Shown: positions 1 through 12,149 of the stretch, piece after piece
How positions within the stretch are numbered: the stretch's first letter is position 1
Layout of the letters: every line of letters begins with the position of its first letter
Source: Romanomermis culicivorax
Taxonomy: Eukaryota; Nematoda; Enoplea; Mermithida; Mermithidae
Direction: 5' to 3'
NCBI GenBank assembly: GCA_963922205.1
Contig: CAWUHX010000033.1
Coordinates: 186,001 to 250,000 of the forward strand
Length of the DNA: 64,000 bases
The notes under the pieces: model-generated
The model's database searches: none
Seen by the model: the letters and a program-made list of their open reading frames with translations, nothing else
Told to the model about the DNA's origin: nothing
Made by a program: the position numbers and the translations under genes

Positions 1-572
1 CATCGGCAAAACCGGGAAGTTGAGTAGTTCGATGATCGGGTTGGTAAGGTTGCTCTTCATGGCCGAGGTGACGGCTGCTTGAAGGCGTTTCACATCATCT
101 GTCACGTGCTGTCACAAGATTCACATTACACTTTTTGTTATGTTTTTCGTCACATTTTGTGTTACATTAATTTACATCAATTTTCTGTTTCGTTTTTATA
201 ATTTTTACATGCAATTTCTGTGTGTACTTTTTATGTTTCGTTTCTGTTTCATTTACGCACTTTTATTTCTGTTTCGATTTATTATCTACCATCCCAGACG
301 TAGACTACAGTATGTAACCCACTAGTCAAGAATTTCCGTTAGAGATAAGCTCTCCGAGCTCATCACTGTAACTGGGGCACAATGTGCACCTCTTATCAGT
401 AAAAACTAGCGACGTTTCGCAACGTGAAATGACTAGTTTGAAATTCTCACTAGATGAGGTTCCTATGCTAAGCATGGAGAGTGAAAACTAGCCCCAATGC
501 TTAACGTTGTGAACTGGAAAATGTCTATGTGACCATAGGCATCTTCTGCAACAATTTCCGCTGGAGAAGTTA
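1..572. other. 3' internal, non-coding part of a plus-strand LTR element
   Basis: No convincing gene. The stretch is T-rich around 130-300 and ends in a purine tract that abuts an LTR, so it is read as the untranslated 3' interior of a plus-strand LTR element whose body lies outside the window. The first ~100 bases are open on the minus strand and could be the tail of an unrelated coding sequence, but there is too little to identify. Confidence 0.35.
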
Positions 573-583
573 GCTTGGGGGAG
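573..583 (+). promoter_or_regulatory. polypurine tract of LTR element
   Basis: A G-rich purine run ending GGGGGAG sits directly before a TGTTAAC LTR start. This is the expected position of the plus-strand priming tract of an LTR retrotransposon and fixes the LTR's orientation as plus. Confidence 0.5.
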
Positions 584-818
584 TGTTAACTCCGCCCAAG
601 GCATACTGTAGTTTATGGGGCCCTTTAAAAGGGCTTGTTTTGTCACTTTTGTGTCGTGTCTTTGACTCTTATCGTCTTGTTGCGTTTTACAACCTACATC
701 TCGCGTTTGCTGTTCATCGCCTTTATTATATTAATTTACATACTTCAACTGCATTCGCCGCCCATCAAATAAATTTGCATATTCTCGCCTCGAGCCTCCC
801 TTTATGTTGCCTGTTACA
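584..818 (+). repeat. solo or 3' LTR, about 235 bp
   Basis: It begins TGTTAAC and ends GTTACA (TG...CA). It follows a purine tract and contains a TATA-like TTTAAAAG at about 623 and an AATAAA signal at 768-773. No tRNA primer-binding site follows the CA end, so it is a 3' or solo LTR, not a 5' LTR. Its orientation is opposite to the pol remnant at 3.7-7.2 kb, so it probably belongs to a different element. Confidence 0.5.
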
Positions 819-1403
819 GTAACCCAACTGTAGGAGTTCACCCCCGTTGCCGTTGATCAAGAACCCCCATCGCCTCCCTGAGGAAACGTGTAATACTGTC
901 GCCCCCCGACTCACAGCCGCATTACCCATGCCGAATCGCTCCAGATTCCCGTACCTGCTCACCGCCATCCGTAGGGAATCCTCTTTAAGTAAGTTTTCCC
1001 TTGAGAGTACCCTCAGTTGAGAAAGCCCTCAGACGCTTAAGGTCAGGGCCAATAAGAGGATTTAGGTTAACAATCGGGTCCCCTGCAGTACGCCATTCTC
1101 CGAATGGCACCGTCCCTCATTCCCAGTGAATGAGGACTAGGGATTGGCACCCCTGACCCGGCTGCATTATCCATTATTCTACAGCTGAACCCAAGGACAA
1201 GGCCGAGCTACATCATAGGTTTACCTGTGGTAGTACCAGCTGGGTTAGGTTCCCGAACTGAATATATCAATGGAGCCACCCAACAGGGTCACAGCATGTC
1301 ACTTGCAGTGTCATGGCCGTATTACCTATGGGATACGGTATGGATTTCCCATCAATGTGACTGATCACCAATCTACTTAATGTGACATGGCTCCCAATTT
1401 CAG
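819..1403. other. no gene seen
   Basis: This 585-bp stretch is more GC-rich than most of the window but has no open frame that looks coding on either strand. It may be untranslated sequence of a mobile element. No recognisable RNA gene was seen. Confidence 0.3.
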
Positions 1404-3190
1404 TTAATGTGACACATTGAATAGCGATCGCAGTTGGAGGGCCGGATCTTTGTCATCGGAGACATCCGGTGATTTGTTCCACTCATCTTTTTGTTTCTTT
1501 TTCTTCTTTTTGGGCACTTTCAGGGTGGTGAGTAGCTTCGGATGAGTCATACGCCTCAAAACATTGATGTTGCGGAAACCGTTAGGCACCATTCCTAAAC
1601 AAAAAGATGGACCATGGTCGGCCGATGTGCAATCATACATAAAAAATTTGTAAGCAGAAAGAACCTTGTCTCACATAATCGCAGGGAGGGCGACTTGCAA
1701 GATAGTGGGATAAATTGGATTGGCGGAGTCAGGGGGTAGAATATCCGACAACGTGACATTGTGAAAGGCCGCAATGATTGTCTCAGCAAGATGGTCGATT
1801 TCAGCGGCATCCAATGAGTCGTGGGCAAACAACGCGGGAGGGTTGTAGACCTCAGGGATGAAGCCGTAACTGCTGAAAGCCAAGAACAATGAAAGCGGAT
1901 AGTAGGCATTGAGGGCGACGTACGCAAGAACGTCTGATTGCAGGAATGATGTCGACGGATTGTTGAAAAATTGCAAGGCCGCTGGGAATCGTAGTGTGAG
2001 TTTGGAGACGTCCAGCACCCACATGGCGGAAACAGTAGCTTTCAAAGTGCGTTTTTTGGGAAAGAATCCGATTCTTTGAGCCAGCTCATATAGCAGCGGG
2101 GAGATGTCGATGTTGTGGATTATGCGGTATGCGTCGAAATGGATCGCTTTGACGACGGGATCTTTATTCTTCTTTCGGTGGTCAGTTCGGAATTGAATAC
2201 CCAAAAGAGCTTATATTCCCGCCCAGTCGTCAGCTCCATCGAAGGAGACAACAATGGTGTGTTCACCATCGACTAGGGAGAATAGTGTGGTTCAGTCTTC
2301 CGGGGTAGCTGTGAAAGTTTCGAAAACAAACATCGTGCTGTTAGGAAACACGAGTTGAATGTATCGTGGATAGCTGGATGCCATGGAATCGGCTGGCATA
2401 GGCACGGTAAACTGAAAGCTTTTCATGTCTGCGGCCATGATCGATTTGGTGTCAAAACCGACCAAAGTGTAGCCACGGAAGTTTGGTGTGGGTTGGGGGG
2501 CCAAGGCCTGCGCCAAACTTCTGGGTGATAGGAAAATCGGCAGTGGCAGCGCGTTTGGAGGTCTGGCGTACATGAAGACATGCCATGATTCCAAATCGGC
2601 AGCGCAGATCAATCGTTTGACGATGTTTTCTTAAACAAGAGTGAGCGTGATATTTGGCATATGACACATTGGGCACCAAATCGAGGGAGCGAAATGGAGA
2701 CAAAAGGGTGACTTTAGAGTGGGACCAAGAAAAGATGTGGCATTGCTTGCAATTCAAAAAGAGGGAACATGCTCTAGAGGAACAGTGGCTTGGGGGGCGA
2801 TGTCACTTTGATGGGCACATTTTAGCAACTGGATTGGGCTACGATAGTGAGATAACGAGAGTTGTTGTATGCGGAAGTCAAAGCAGTGGCTGGTTGTGGT
2901 GCAGTAGGTGCCACAACTTGACGATAACGGGATCCCGGCGGCTGACCATGTGTTCTGGCCCGGGGCTACAGAGTGGGGGGTTTCCCATGGCGTTCCAAGC
3001 AAAAGTGCATGCAAAACATAGAAGCAAGGAAAGCGTAAAAATAAAATGTACCGTTGCAGGCAAAGGTCAAATCGTTTTGGTAGGGCTGCTGTTCTGCCCA
3101 TCCTACATAACGTTCATTAAAGTTGATTGATTCGCAGTATGGTGGGGGCTCATCGGCTGCGAAAGCGGACGAGGTCGATGGTGTTGTCAT
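1404..3190 (-). pseudogene. decayed extra ORF: zinc-binding N-part plus DEDDy 3'-5' exonuclease-like domain
   Basis: Seen: a minus-strand coding stretch of about 590 codons with at least two frameshifts and two in-frame stops (TGA and TAA between 2291 and 2204). The start codon near 3190 opens a Ser/Pro-rich leader. CxxC pairs lie near 2755-2738 and 2675-2664. The region from about 2490 to 1780 has the order of the RNase D/WRN-type exonuclease fold: VGFDTKS (motif I place), RYIQLVF strand, SFDGADDW (motif II place), FDAYRII, then LAQRIGF and an AYVALNAYY segment (motif III place). Catalytic Glu of D-x-E is Lys and the last Asp is Asn, so this copy should be inactive. The tail at 1640-1404 is Lys-rich (KKKKKK). 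Known from memory: extra ORFs with DEDDy exonuclease domains occur downstream of pol in some LTR retrotransposons, e.g. of bdelloid rotifers. Inferred: this is the third ORF of the minus-strand element whose pol lies at 3709-7180. Confidence 0.5.
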
Positions 3191-3708
3191 TTTGAAAAAT
3201 ATTTTTTGAGAGTGGCTGGAAAATGCGACTATTGTGGGCGAAAGCGAGAAATAGAAATGAAATAGTAAACGAATAAGCCGCTGAAAGGTGAAGAAAGTGT
3301 AAAGTAAGAAAATGCAAAACTACGGCTACGAAAAGCAACACAAACACCACTATGTTAATGGGGACTAAAATCAACCTTTCCCAACTAATCTTATGAGAGT
3401 GAATGCGGCCAGGGTCGGGCGGAAATAAACTGAATGGCCTTGCGCTGGACACAACCTAACATTAAAGAAGAGACCCCCTCCTACGGCAAAAGTGTGGGGA
3501 CCGGGGAGATGTGTAATGCAATGTTGTAAAGTCGGTAAAGTATTCCCTGGTGGTGAATGGTGCAAGGGGAAACTACTGCTTGGGGTACACGTGATCTGCA
3601 TCACTGTCTCATCAACATGGTCGCCATGATCTAAATTAAACAAACCCGAAAATTATGTACAATTGGGTGTGATGAGCGCCGTATCACAAGAGAAAAATTC
3701 AAAGCAAA
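3191..3708. other. spacer between pol and the exonuclease-like ORF
   Basis: About 520 bp without a supported gene. It contains short open frames on the minus strand but no recognisable domain, and would be the intergenic part of the minus-strand retroelement. Confidence 0.35.
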
Positions 3709-6700
3709 CTATTGGCAGCGTGAAGTGTGAGGCAAATGCGGTCCGCCGGCTTTGAGTTCAAAAGCATCTTTGGCAGGGTTCAGTATGAATGGTTTCAAAC
3801 GCATCATGGAAACGGTTTGCGGTCGGCCTGGTGCATTGAGTGAATCGATGGTGACGACATTTTCGGTCGCGTGGGACACGTCCTTGATTAGAAAAGGTCC
3901 AATGAAGTTGGGTTGGATTTTGTTCGCCTTGCGTGTGTTGGTCAAAAGGACAAGGTTGTTGATGGCGAAGTCACGTTTTTGTGCTTTGTGGTCGAAATAT
4001 TCTTTGCTGACTGCGGCTGCTGCATCGAGCTTAGTTTTTATTTTCTCGTGCATCTTGAGTTGCACTTGCGTGAGAATATGCTGATAAGCGTCGTAATTTA
4101 GCGGCAACATGAGTCCGCGGGCGCAGTCATAGTCCAAGGTGATGCGCGGCTCGTAGCCTCGTAATAAGCTGAAAGGCAAATGGTGCATAGCTGTATGCGG
4201 CATGGCGTTATAGGTGAATACAGCATATGGCAAGTATCGCTCCCAGTTGTCTGGATCCTCAGCAGTGTACTTTTTCAGTTGGGCGATTAAAGTTTGATTG
4301 AAACGCTTGACCATTCCGTTGCACTGGGGGTGGTATGCCGTGGTTTTGACTTTTCATATCTTGAGTAGGTCGCAAATATCTTGCATAAGCTTTGATGTGA
4401 AACATCCACCTTGGTCCGAGAGAAGGACAAGCGGGCTACCATGCATTAGGATGACATTGTTCACGAAGCATTCCACAATGGTTGAGGCCGTTTGGTCAGG
4501 TATTGGATGCGGGGAAACCCATTTCGTAAAATAATCCTGAAAAACAATAATGTATGGGCGTTTCTCACCTACTGGCGAAATATTGACAATATCGGTGGCC
4601 ACGATCTCAAAAAGATGTTTTGGTTGAATTGGCAACAGCAGCGGAGATGCTGAAGTTCGCAGCGTGGTCAGTTGACAAATCTTGCAGGTTTTGATCCAAT
4701 CTCCAACGTTTTCTTCCATGCCGGGCCACCAAAAATGAGCCTTGATCGCTGCTAGCATGCGGTTAGATTCTTGGTGGTTCAAAATTTTCGCGCCGTGGAA
4801 TTGGTGAAGCGTTGGAATGACCATGGATGCAGGGAGGACTAATTGCTTGATATCTTTGATCTGGCGATACAAAAGACCATCTTCTGTGAAGAAAATGGGT
4901 GGGTGCTTTGAAATGTTGTGGTTTTGGAGAGAGGGGATGATTGCTGTGATAGCGGGATTGGGGGCCTGTGCTTGTAAGACTTCGTCGTGGAAGGCGATTG
5001 TGATGGCTTCGGCGGGGGGGGTGCCTAGTCGGCGATCAACGACATAGAATCGGAGAGTGTGGGTTGACTGATGGTCTTTTTGGTCATTGCTCTAGTGATG
5101 GCGTTGACGTCCACGTTGATTTCCACGAGCGGTGTGGCCGCTGCTGGGAGTATATCGGGTACCATTGAATCGGCGGCCGATAATGCGCCAGCACGGTGGA
5201 ACTCTTTACCGAAAATCTTGGCGGTTAAGTTTTCACTATTCAGAATAGGGGTTTGTGGTCCGTGCGAACAATAACTTTCTGGCCATAAACATAGTGGCGG
5301 TACATCCTGAAGCCGTGGACAATGGCAAGGCATTAACGCTCAATTGTACTGTAGTGGGTTTTGGCATCGGTGAGTACACTGCTGTTATAGGTGATGACCC
5401 ATTGATCATTTCCGTTTTCCTGGTAGAAAATTGCTCCAATGGTGGTCATACTGGCATTGGTTTGGATAAGGAATTGAGCTTTTCCATCGTATACTGGGTA
5501 GCAGAGGAAAGGCGATGACGTGAGGGCTTTCTTGATGCCTTCAAACGTGGCACGGTGTTCATCTATGGTGATATATTGGGGTCTTTACATAGGAGTCCGT
5601 ACAAAGGACTGGACAAGGTTGCCAATTTCGGGATAAATTGTTTGCACCATTGGACTAAGCCTAAAAAACTTTGCATACCTTTTATGGTCTTTACGAATTT
5701 GTACTCGGCCATAGCCTTAACTTTATCTGGGTAAGCAGCGATTCCATCGGTGTTAAGAAGATGACCCAAGAATTTGACTTGGGGCAGCAGAAATTCACAT
5801 TTGTTTGGCTGAAGCGTGAGGTTGGCCATGGGGAGGGCCTCGAAAACGATTTGTAAATGCTCCAAATGCTCTTCAAACAAATTCGAGAAAATGATAATAT
5901 CATCAATGTAGACGAGGCAAATTTTCCAGATGTACGGGCGGAGGATTCTTTCCATCAGGCGTTGGAATTCGGCGGGCGCGTTCTTTAAGTGGAACGGCAA
6001 AACTTTGAATCAGAACAAGACTTCTTGGCAGATGAAGGTTGTTTTGTCGCGGGAATGGTTGTTGAGGGGTACCTGCCAATACCCTGCTTTGAGGTCGAGT
6101 ATAGTGAAAAATTTTGCTTGTCCCATGGTGTCCAAATAATCGTCCATTCGCAGGATTGGGAATTTGTCGCTCGGCGTGACGTCCTTTATTCCTCCGTAGT
6201 CGACAAGGGGTCTCCATGAGCCATCTTTTTTCTTTACCAGGAATAGGGGTGCGGCCCAGGGTGAATGGGATTGTTCGATGAAGTCATTGTCGAGCATTTC
6301 TTGTATATGGCAGCGTACTATTGGTCTTTGCTCCATCATAGCGCAGTAATAATGGCGAGATACGGGCTTTGCGGTGCCGGTGTCAATGCTGATGGTCAAT
6401 TCACTAGTGATAGTTGGTTTGTCCCCAGGCAGGCTGAAGACATCGCAGTTTTGTCGGAGCATGGAAAGAGCCTTTTTCTTTTGTGCGGCGGTGATGTAAG
6501 TCTTTTGGGTCATCTTGTTCAAGGCGAACTCCAATTTTTGTTGCGCGGTGTGGCAAGGGAACAATTTATCGAGGGCGGCCGGTTCGTGGTCAGTCAAGTC
6601 GCGGTCTGCGGCAGCGGTCACTACCTGGCAATCGAAGGAGGATTCTGCATGGGCTAGTGTATGTTTTGCCATTGCGATAAGCTGGTTCAGGGGGAGTTTG

Positions 6701-7180
6701 ATGCTATTCGGCGTATTATTGATGAAAAGTAATGGACAGTGACCGTTGGTGACGTTGACTACTGCGGTTTCTATTGGGAGCTCGGCGGCTACGCTGCTAG
6801 TGGCTAGGGGTTGAACAATCATGTCTGGAATGGTCGCCATTGTCATGGGGAAGATGGTGCTCTTAACCCATTGTTGGCAATGTGGCAAAATCGAAGTCGG
6901 TACTTGGGTGACAAGGAAAATTGGCTCGGCCAGCTCAGTAACCTCCAGCTGCCGGGAGGGCGGTTGGTGTGGGCTAGGTTGAGCTTGCCGGATTAATTAT
7001 TCGGCCTCGATTTCTTCGGGTTGGCTGAAAACATCGGATTTATCATCGTAGAAGCTTACTCGCTCCTCTTCGGGGATTTCCTCCAGAATGTTATCATTCG
7101 CGGCATTTAGGAACAATTCCGTTTGAGGGCGGACGGAGGCGATTACTTTGAGCGGCAACTTCACATCTTGTATTTGGGTA
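3709..7180 (-). pseudogene. Ty3/gypsy-type pol remnant (RT, RNase H, integrase), 5'-truncated
   Basis: Reading down the minus strand: a pre-RT region (7180-6470), then reverse transcriptase with the [10 protein letters not shown]-type motif, [12 protein letters not shown] (near 6080) and the YIDD active site (near 5910). RNase H follows in shifted frames (5470-5220) with EREC-type and RTDHKPL motifs. The integrase has the zinc-binding H/C region with WWPGM and CKICQ (4750-4670), the first core Asp in ATDIV and the second in SDQGG. The third catalytic residue, Glu, reads as Lys in GMVKRFNQ (near 4310). There are in-frame stops near 6995 and at about 6008 (TGA), and frameshifts in RNase H and between the two integrase parts. 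Protease and gag are missing: homology stops abruptly at about 7180 in AT-rich sequence. A dead, 5'-truncated copy of a Ty3/gypsy element. Confidence 0.85.
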
Positions 7181-7304
7181 TTTTAAAATTTTTCAATTTT
7201 TCAATTTTTGGATTGGGACCATGACTGAGATGCTGGGGTAGCAGCCCCATGCTCCGAAAGTTGATATTGGGTTTAGGAGTTGAGTTTAAGTGATCTCCAT
7301 TGAT

Positions 7305-7348
7305 TATATCTCCTGATTAGGGTTTTCCATCCCTAATCAGCAGATATA
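7305..7348. repeat. 18-bp stem hairpin
   Basis: Two arms at 7305-7322 and 7331-7348 are inverted complements with one mismatch around an 8-base loop; the core is CTGATTAGGG / CCCTAATCAG. The same CTGATTAG/CCGATTAGA words recur at 13.86-14.2 kb, so it is probably the relic of a small inverted-repeat element. Confidence 0.6.
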
Positions 7349-7505
7349 ATCAGCAGATATGACATTTGAGGCCTTTTAACCACAGGAAATGCAATTTTTT
7401 TGTGTTTTTATGGTTGTAGAACATCGTAAATGCTAATTTTTAAAAAATTTAAATTTTTAAAATTTTTGTAAAATTAAAAAAAAAAATTTTTTAAACTTGG
7501 TAATT

Positions 7506-8764
7506 ATTACTCTTTCAGCAAACCACAATGGTGGCAGAGAATACAAATGCAGTACGCCCCTTGTCCTGTAAGACCTCTGATGAAGGAGTAAGAAAAGAAG
7601 GCCAATTCGGACTTGTACAAATACGAAACATTGCTATTAAGCTTAAAATACCGCATTGTACTTTCGATGGGCAATAGAGCCCCAGATGCATGACTGACAA
7701 GAACCTTTTTTAAACTAGTGGTCATCAATGAAGCTGCTCAAGATATCGAAACATCAACACTCATACCATTCATGCATCTTCACATAAGTAGATGAGTAAA
7801 TTTAATTTTTCCAGTATTTCAATTTAATTAAAAAATTTGACCAATCCAATACATCTGCTAAAGTTACTCTGTTGGGCGATCCTTTCCAGTTGGGGCCTTG
7901 CATCACATCCCTACAAGCCCGAAAATTGGGCTACGGCCAAGCAGTATTCGAACACCTTTACAACATGAATTTGCTGTACCCTATGCTGTATGAACAATAT
8001 CACATGCATTCAGACATTGGAAGCCTGGTTAGTTGCTTAACGTACAATAATTCTGTATGAAACTGCATTGAAAAAAGTAATGTTTAATATTAATGGAAAT
8101 AATTTTTAACTTATTTTAATTTGTTTGCAGATGACAGATTACTCCCGTTACCAAAGACTTATCCAACAATGATAACCAGGTTTTGGATAGCTTGGGTCAA
8201 TGTTACTGGCAAGTATCATTGGAGGATAATTCTTGTCAATACAAAATGTTCAGGAAGCAAGAGCCGTTGTCAATTTGGCAGCCAGATTGGCATGCAAAAG
8301 TTCAAAACTGAAGATATCATCATCATCACTTTTACAGCCCCCAGGTCAAATTGCTGTGGAACACCGTGCTAGAGGCATGCAAAGCCATAAATGCAGAGAC
8401 TTATCTACAAAACAGATACCTCCCCACTAATGAACTAGAAAATCAATTGAAAAAGGTTCAAATTGGCACCATGGATGGTTTTCAGGTACGAATGAAGAGA
8501 AAATAATGTCACAATGTACACACTGTGAATCGTTTGATTGAATCCCTGCTTTTCCATCAGATTCCTTGAAAACTATAAGCCCTTGAATGTTGCCATCAGC
8601 AGGGCTTGATGCCTTTTATTTATCATCAGAAATGCCACAATGTTCCGGTCATTGGAAGAGGGCCGAACCTTTATAAGAAAAGAACTGGCTAATAATCCCA
8701 GCCAAGCAAGATGGTCCACCCTACTCGAATGGCATATTTCCACTTTCCATTACAAATTTTGTAC
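7506..8764 (+). pseudogene. decayed MOV10/Armitage-like SF1 RNA helicase copy
   Basis: Several superfamily-1 helicase motifs occur in the right order on the plus strand, broken by frameshifts, stops and intron-like gaps. VVINEAAQ (motif II, DEAA-type, first residue Asn) is at 7718-7741. LLGDPFQLGP (motif III) is near 7872-7901, followed by a YxMHSDIGSL segment like the NYRSH/HP region. NVQEARAVV is near 8239-8265, GTMDGFQ (motif V) near 8470-8490 and NVAISRA (motif VI) near 8588-8610, followed by a TGA. GT/AG boundaries flank some blocks (donor after GTMDGFQ; acceptor before FLENYKPL), which suggests that intron structure is retained and it is a decayed genomic copy, not a processed cDNA. The Walker A part is not visible, so the 5' half is missing. 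MOV10-family helicases act in RNA silencing and retroelement control; UPF1-like or ZNFX1-like helicases are alternatives. Confidence 0.65.
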
Positions 8765-8912
8765 TGTGTGTGCATAGTTACCAATTAAATTCTAGGTGTA
8801 TTGCCAATAGGTGTACATTGAATGCCAACTGGGTCTACAAACAATTACCTCATGAGAGGTTGTGGCCATGCATCTTAGCTGTTGAATCTCAAGAACAAGT
8901 CAGTACTGCAAA

Positions 8913-9215
8913 GTGAGAAACTTTATAAACATTTTAAACATTTTATTACCACCTTACTTACAATTGAGTGTTTTAGAAATTATGGCGTCAGACTATGCCA
9001 TCACCATCAGCATTCGTGAACATCTTATCACCGAATTTCGTATTGTTTGCCTTCTGGCATTCTTGGAAGAAAAATGTGATGTTTACATAACACCTCCCAC
9101 AACTTATGTCACTGGTTGGGGCAAATTATTCGTTTCTAAAATTTGTCAAAGCAAACACCAACAAATGCTAGAATTTGTTTATGAAAAACTGAAATGTTTT
9201 GATAACTTGCGGTGA
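8913..9215 (+). other. open frame of unknown meaning
   Basis: A 100-codon open frame just downstream of the helicase remnant. The part from about 8980 (MASDYAITIS onward) has a mixed, protein-like composition, but no domain is recognised. It could be a further relic exon of the helicase locus or chance. Confidence 0.2.
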
Positions 9216-10863
9216 TGTAATGATTGCATCTGATTATGTGAATAGAAACATTTTTTTAGTTTAAATGTTACAGAAACATGAAAATGCTTCTTGGAAACCT
9301 CCATCGCAACTAGAGGCGAATCTTGCAAAATAAAGAAATTGCCCATATTCTGAGACAAACTATATCTATCTAAATTTATGGACAATTTGCACTATCCCAA
9401 TCTTGAATATGCCGAAAAATTTGGACTCAAAAGTATACTATACATAAAAGTATACATAAAACTATACATAAAAGTTCAAGTTTAGCCACTTTAGACAAGT
9501 TTAGCCACTTTCTTAACATCTACTATCTGACACAAATTTACATTGTTGTTCACTTTAGTCTTCAGTCCCAATCCCCTGCTGATTCATCTGCACATTCACC
9601 ACAATGTGTTTCATCTATTGGTTGGCCTTTTGTCAAAATGCCCTGTACTCCTTGTACAACATATATCATAAAAACAACATCACATTTATAAGTGAGGAGG
9701 TGACAATGGCACAAATATGCAAATTCATGTGCGGGTACATAACAATGACCCGCAAATACAACCCATGGCTCAACTGAACTTTGGAAAAGGTGTACGGATA
9801 CCTCATGTATTTGTTACACCAATTGTTAATGGATTGGGCCTCCTGGAAAAAAAACAAGGATGCCAGGAGAGAAGCAGATAGATTAGTCATGTTGGCATGA
9901 CAACTTGGTCACACCATTAGTGATGATTTTTTTCTGAATGTGTTTCAACTTTTTACTTTCAGTATCCTGTTAGTTTCTGCAATTCCTGCTTTTGAATTGA
10001 CGTTTTTAAACAAAAATTGAGGAGAATAGTTGCTTTCCAAAAAACAGAACTTTATTCGTAACTTGATTAAAATTTCAACTAACAAAGCATGGTACCTTTT
10101 GCTGTACAATTGTTATTTGTTGATGGATCCTATTCAGTCGCAATGAGTGATATTTTATTGAACTCTTGTTGTTTAGTACATTGCTGAGATAAGTTTTCAA
10201 CAGAATCATTAGAGAATGAATAGGATCTTTATTGCTTTGTTTTGTTTTATCAATATCAATGTTTTATCTAATTATTTTATCAATAAACAAATAATGCTGC
10301 TGACACCAAAGAATACCTTATTGAAGTGTCCTTCAATTTCAAAGTAATCAATGATCAGAATTTTGACTATTGCAACTTAACTGTGAATTAGCAAATAAAG
10401 TTTAATAATAATTTCATAAGTAGACAAACAAGAAAAGCAAGATGAAGGGAAAGTTGATAACGTTTGGGACATAAGTAAGTGAAGGGACACTTGTAATCTT
10501 ACTGTGACTAGCTCTCAACTTTCCTGCTGTTTTCTTTTTTACTCTGCCTTCAACCATCTGAAACCTCATCTGGGTGTTTTGACGGATTAATTTCCTCCAA
10601 AAGAGCTCAGTCCATTTTTAGGGTCTAAACAGAACCGGAATTTGTCATTAATGCAACCAGAAGAATGCTGCTATGTAAAAACATGAAAATGAGCATTCAA
10701 ACTGAAATAACTTAATCAATTTTGATCGTAAAGAAATAAAACTAGCAAATTCGGATTTCTCATCGAAATTTGCATTATTAACTTCGAGATCAGAAAGATC
10801 AATAATAGGTTTGCAGAGTTGATAATTTTTTTGGCCAAAAATTTGAAGGTTCTCTAAGATATA
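9216..10863. other. AT-rich, no supported gene
   Basis: No RNA gene or motif was recognised. A short plus-strand frame near 9700-9850 (containing QLNFGKGVRIPHVFV) looks weakly protein-like but cannot be assigned. The rest is AT-rich with many stops in all frames. Confidence 0.3.
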
Positions 10864-11255
10864 CCATATTTATTCGAATAAACGCCGCGGCGTTCATTTT
10901 TTCAATTGTACTTTTGGTGCAGCGTTTATTTGAGGGCGGCGTATATTCGAGGGCGGCGTTTATTCAAATTCTGAGTTTTTTTCGTTTTTTTCAGCTTCAC
11001 TGATCGCCGATAATTTGTAATCACGGCTATATTTTTTCTTTTTTACACCAATATAATTTTCCATCATATCCATTACAATGCAAAAAATTTATTTGACAAT
11101 GACAGGATAAAGAGCAATAACAATGTTTATTAGTAGTAGGTAACTATATTTATGCAAAATACCTACTGCAAACCGTACTTATTTTTGCACTTTAAACTAA
11201 GGATGATAAGTCCTCGAATAAACGCCGCAGCGTTTATTCAAGGGCGGCGACAGTA
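10864..11255. mobile_element. MITE-like element copy A (AATAAACGCCGC family), probably 3'-truncated
   Basis: Starts CCATATTTATTCGAATAAACG and holds several palindromic words of the type CGAATAAACGCCGC / GCGTTTATTCGAGGGCGGCG at its start and near 11210-11250. Its middle and right parts match copy B (11628-12083), including a shared CCTACTGCAAAC segment. The matching right terminal repeat is not visible, so this copy is probably cut short. Confidence 0.55.
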
Positions 11256-11627
11256 TTCACTAACTTTCGATATGATATGTAAAAAAGTGCGTAGAATTCA
11301 TATTTCTGGTTCAAAACACTTGATTCTCAAATTTGAGTGAGCTATACAACATGACTGATACAAAAATGCTAAAGTGTCATGTTTGATAGGTTTTGCACCT
11401 CAATCAGCCCACCCTAAAAAGTGCACAAAAAAATTGAGAAATGATCACCAACATGCACGTTTTTTGGAACATGAATATTATTTTGTTTCTTTATTTTCAT
11501 CCACTGTCATGTTTCATTGTAAAGTGGTCATATATGAAAAAATGTCACTTTTAGAATGTCTTCACTTCAACCTTGGCAAAATAATAATTCATCCGACATA
11601 AAACTGCACTTTTTGTTTTTTCAAATG

Positions 11628-12083
11628 CCGTATTTATTTGAATAAACACAGCAGCATTTATTTTTTCAATGGTACATTGGGTGTGGCATTTATTCAAGGG
11701 CGGCGTTTGTTTAATTTTCGAGTTTAACACCACAAATTTTAGTAAAATTTCTACTTTTTCAACAATAAATGCATATATATTACTTATTAACAAATTTTTA
11801 TAAAATCAGCTGATAATGGTATAAATTAGGGAATTTCAACTGTTATAATTTCGTCATCTGAACATAATTCTAAATCATCCAAATATACTGATTTTTCCAT
11901 TGATAAATCAACCTACTGCAAACTGTTACTTATTTTTCACTTTTAAATAAGGATAGTAAATCCTTGAATAAATGCTGCAGCATTTATTTAAGGGTGGCGT
12001 TTATTCCTTTTTTTAAACAAAAGTGCAGCATTTATTCAAGGGCAGCGTTTATCTAAGGGCCACGTTTATTCAAATAAATAGGG
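11628..12083. mobile_element. MITE-like element copy B (AATAAACGCCGC family)
   Basis: About 456 bp with terminal inverted repeats: the left end starts CCGTATTTATTTGAATAAAC and the right end is the complement of CCCTATTTATTTGAATAAACG. It shares interior words with copy A. It has no coding capacity, so it is a non-autonomous DNA element. The element at 42809-43421 has similar ends and an ORF. Confidence 0.55.
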
Positions 12084-12149
12084 TACTGAAAATATTAAAA
12101 AGTAATTTTAAAAAATACAAAAATAGAACAGGCTGAACTGTGGTCTCAA

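Noticed and set aside
2654-3130. 158-codon plus-strand open frame
   Set aside because: It overlaps the minus-strand exonuclease-like ORF, whose zinc and nuclease-type motifs are more convincing; the plus frame has no recognisable domain.
584-7180. Treating the LTR at 584-818 as the 3' LTR of the minus-strand pol
   Set aside because: The purine tract and AATAAA put the LTR in plus orientation, opposite to the pol.
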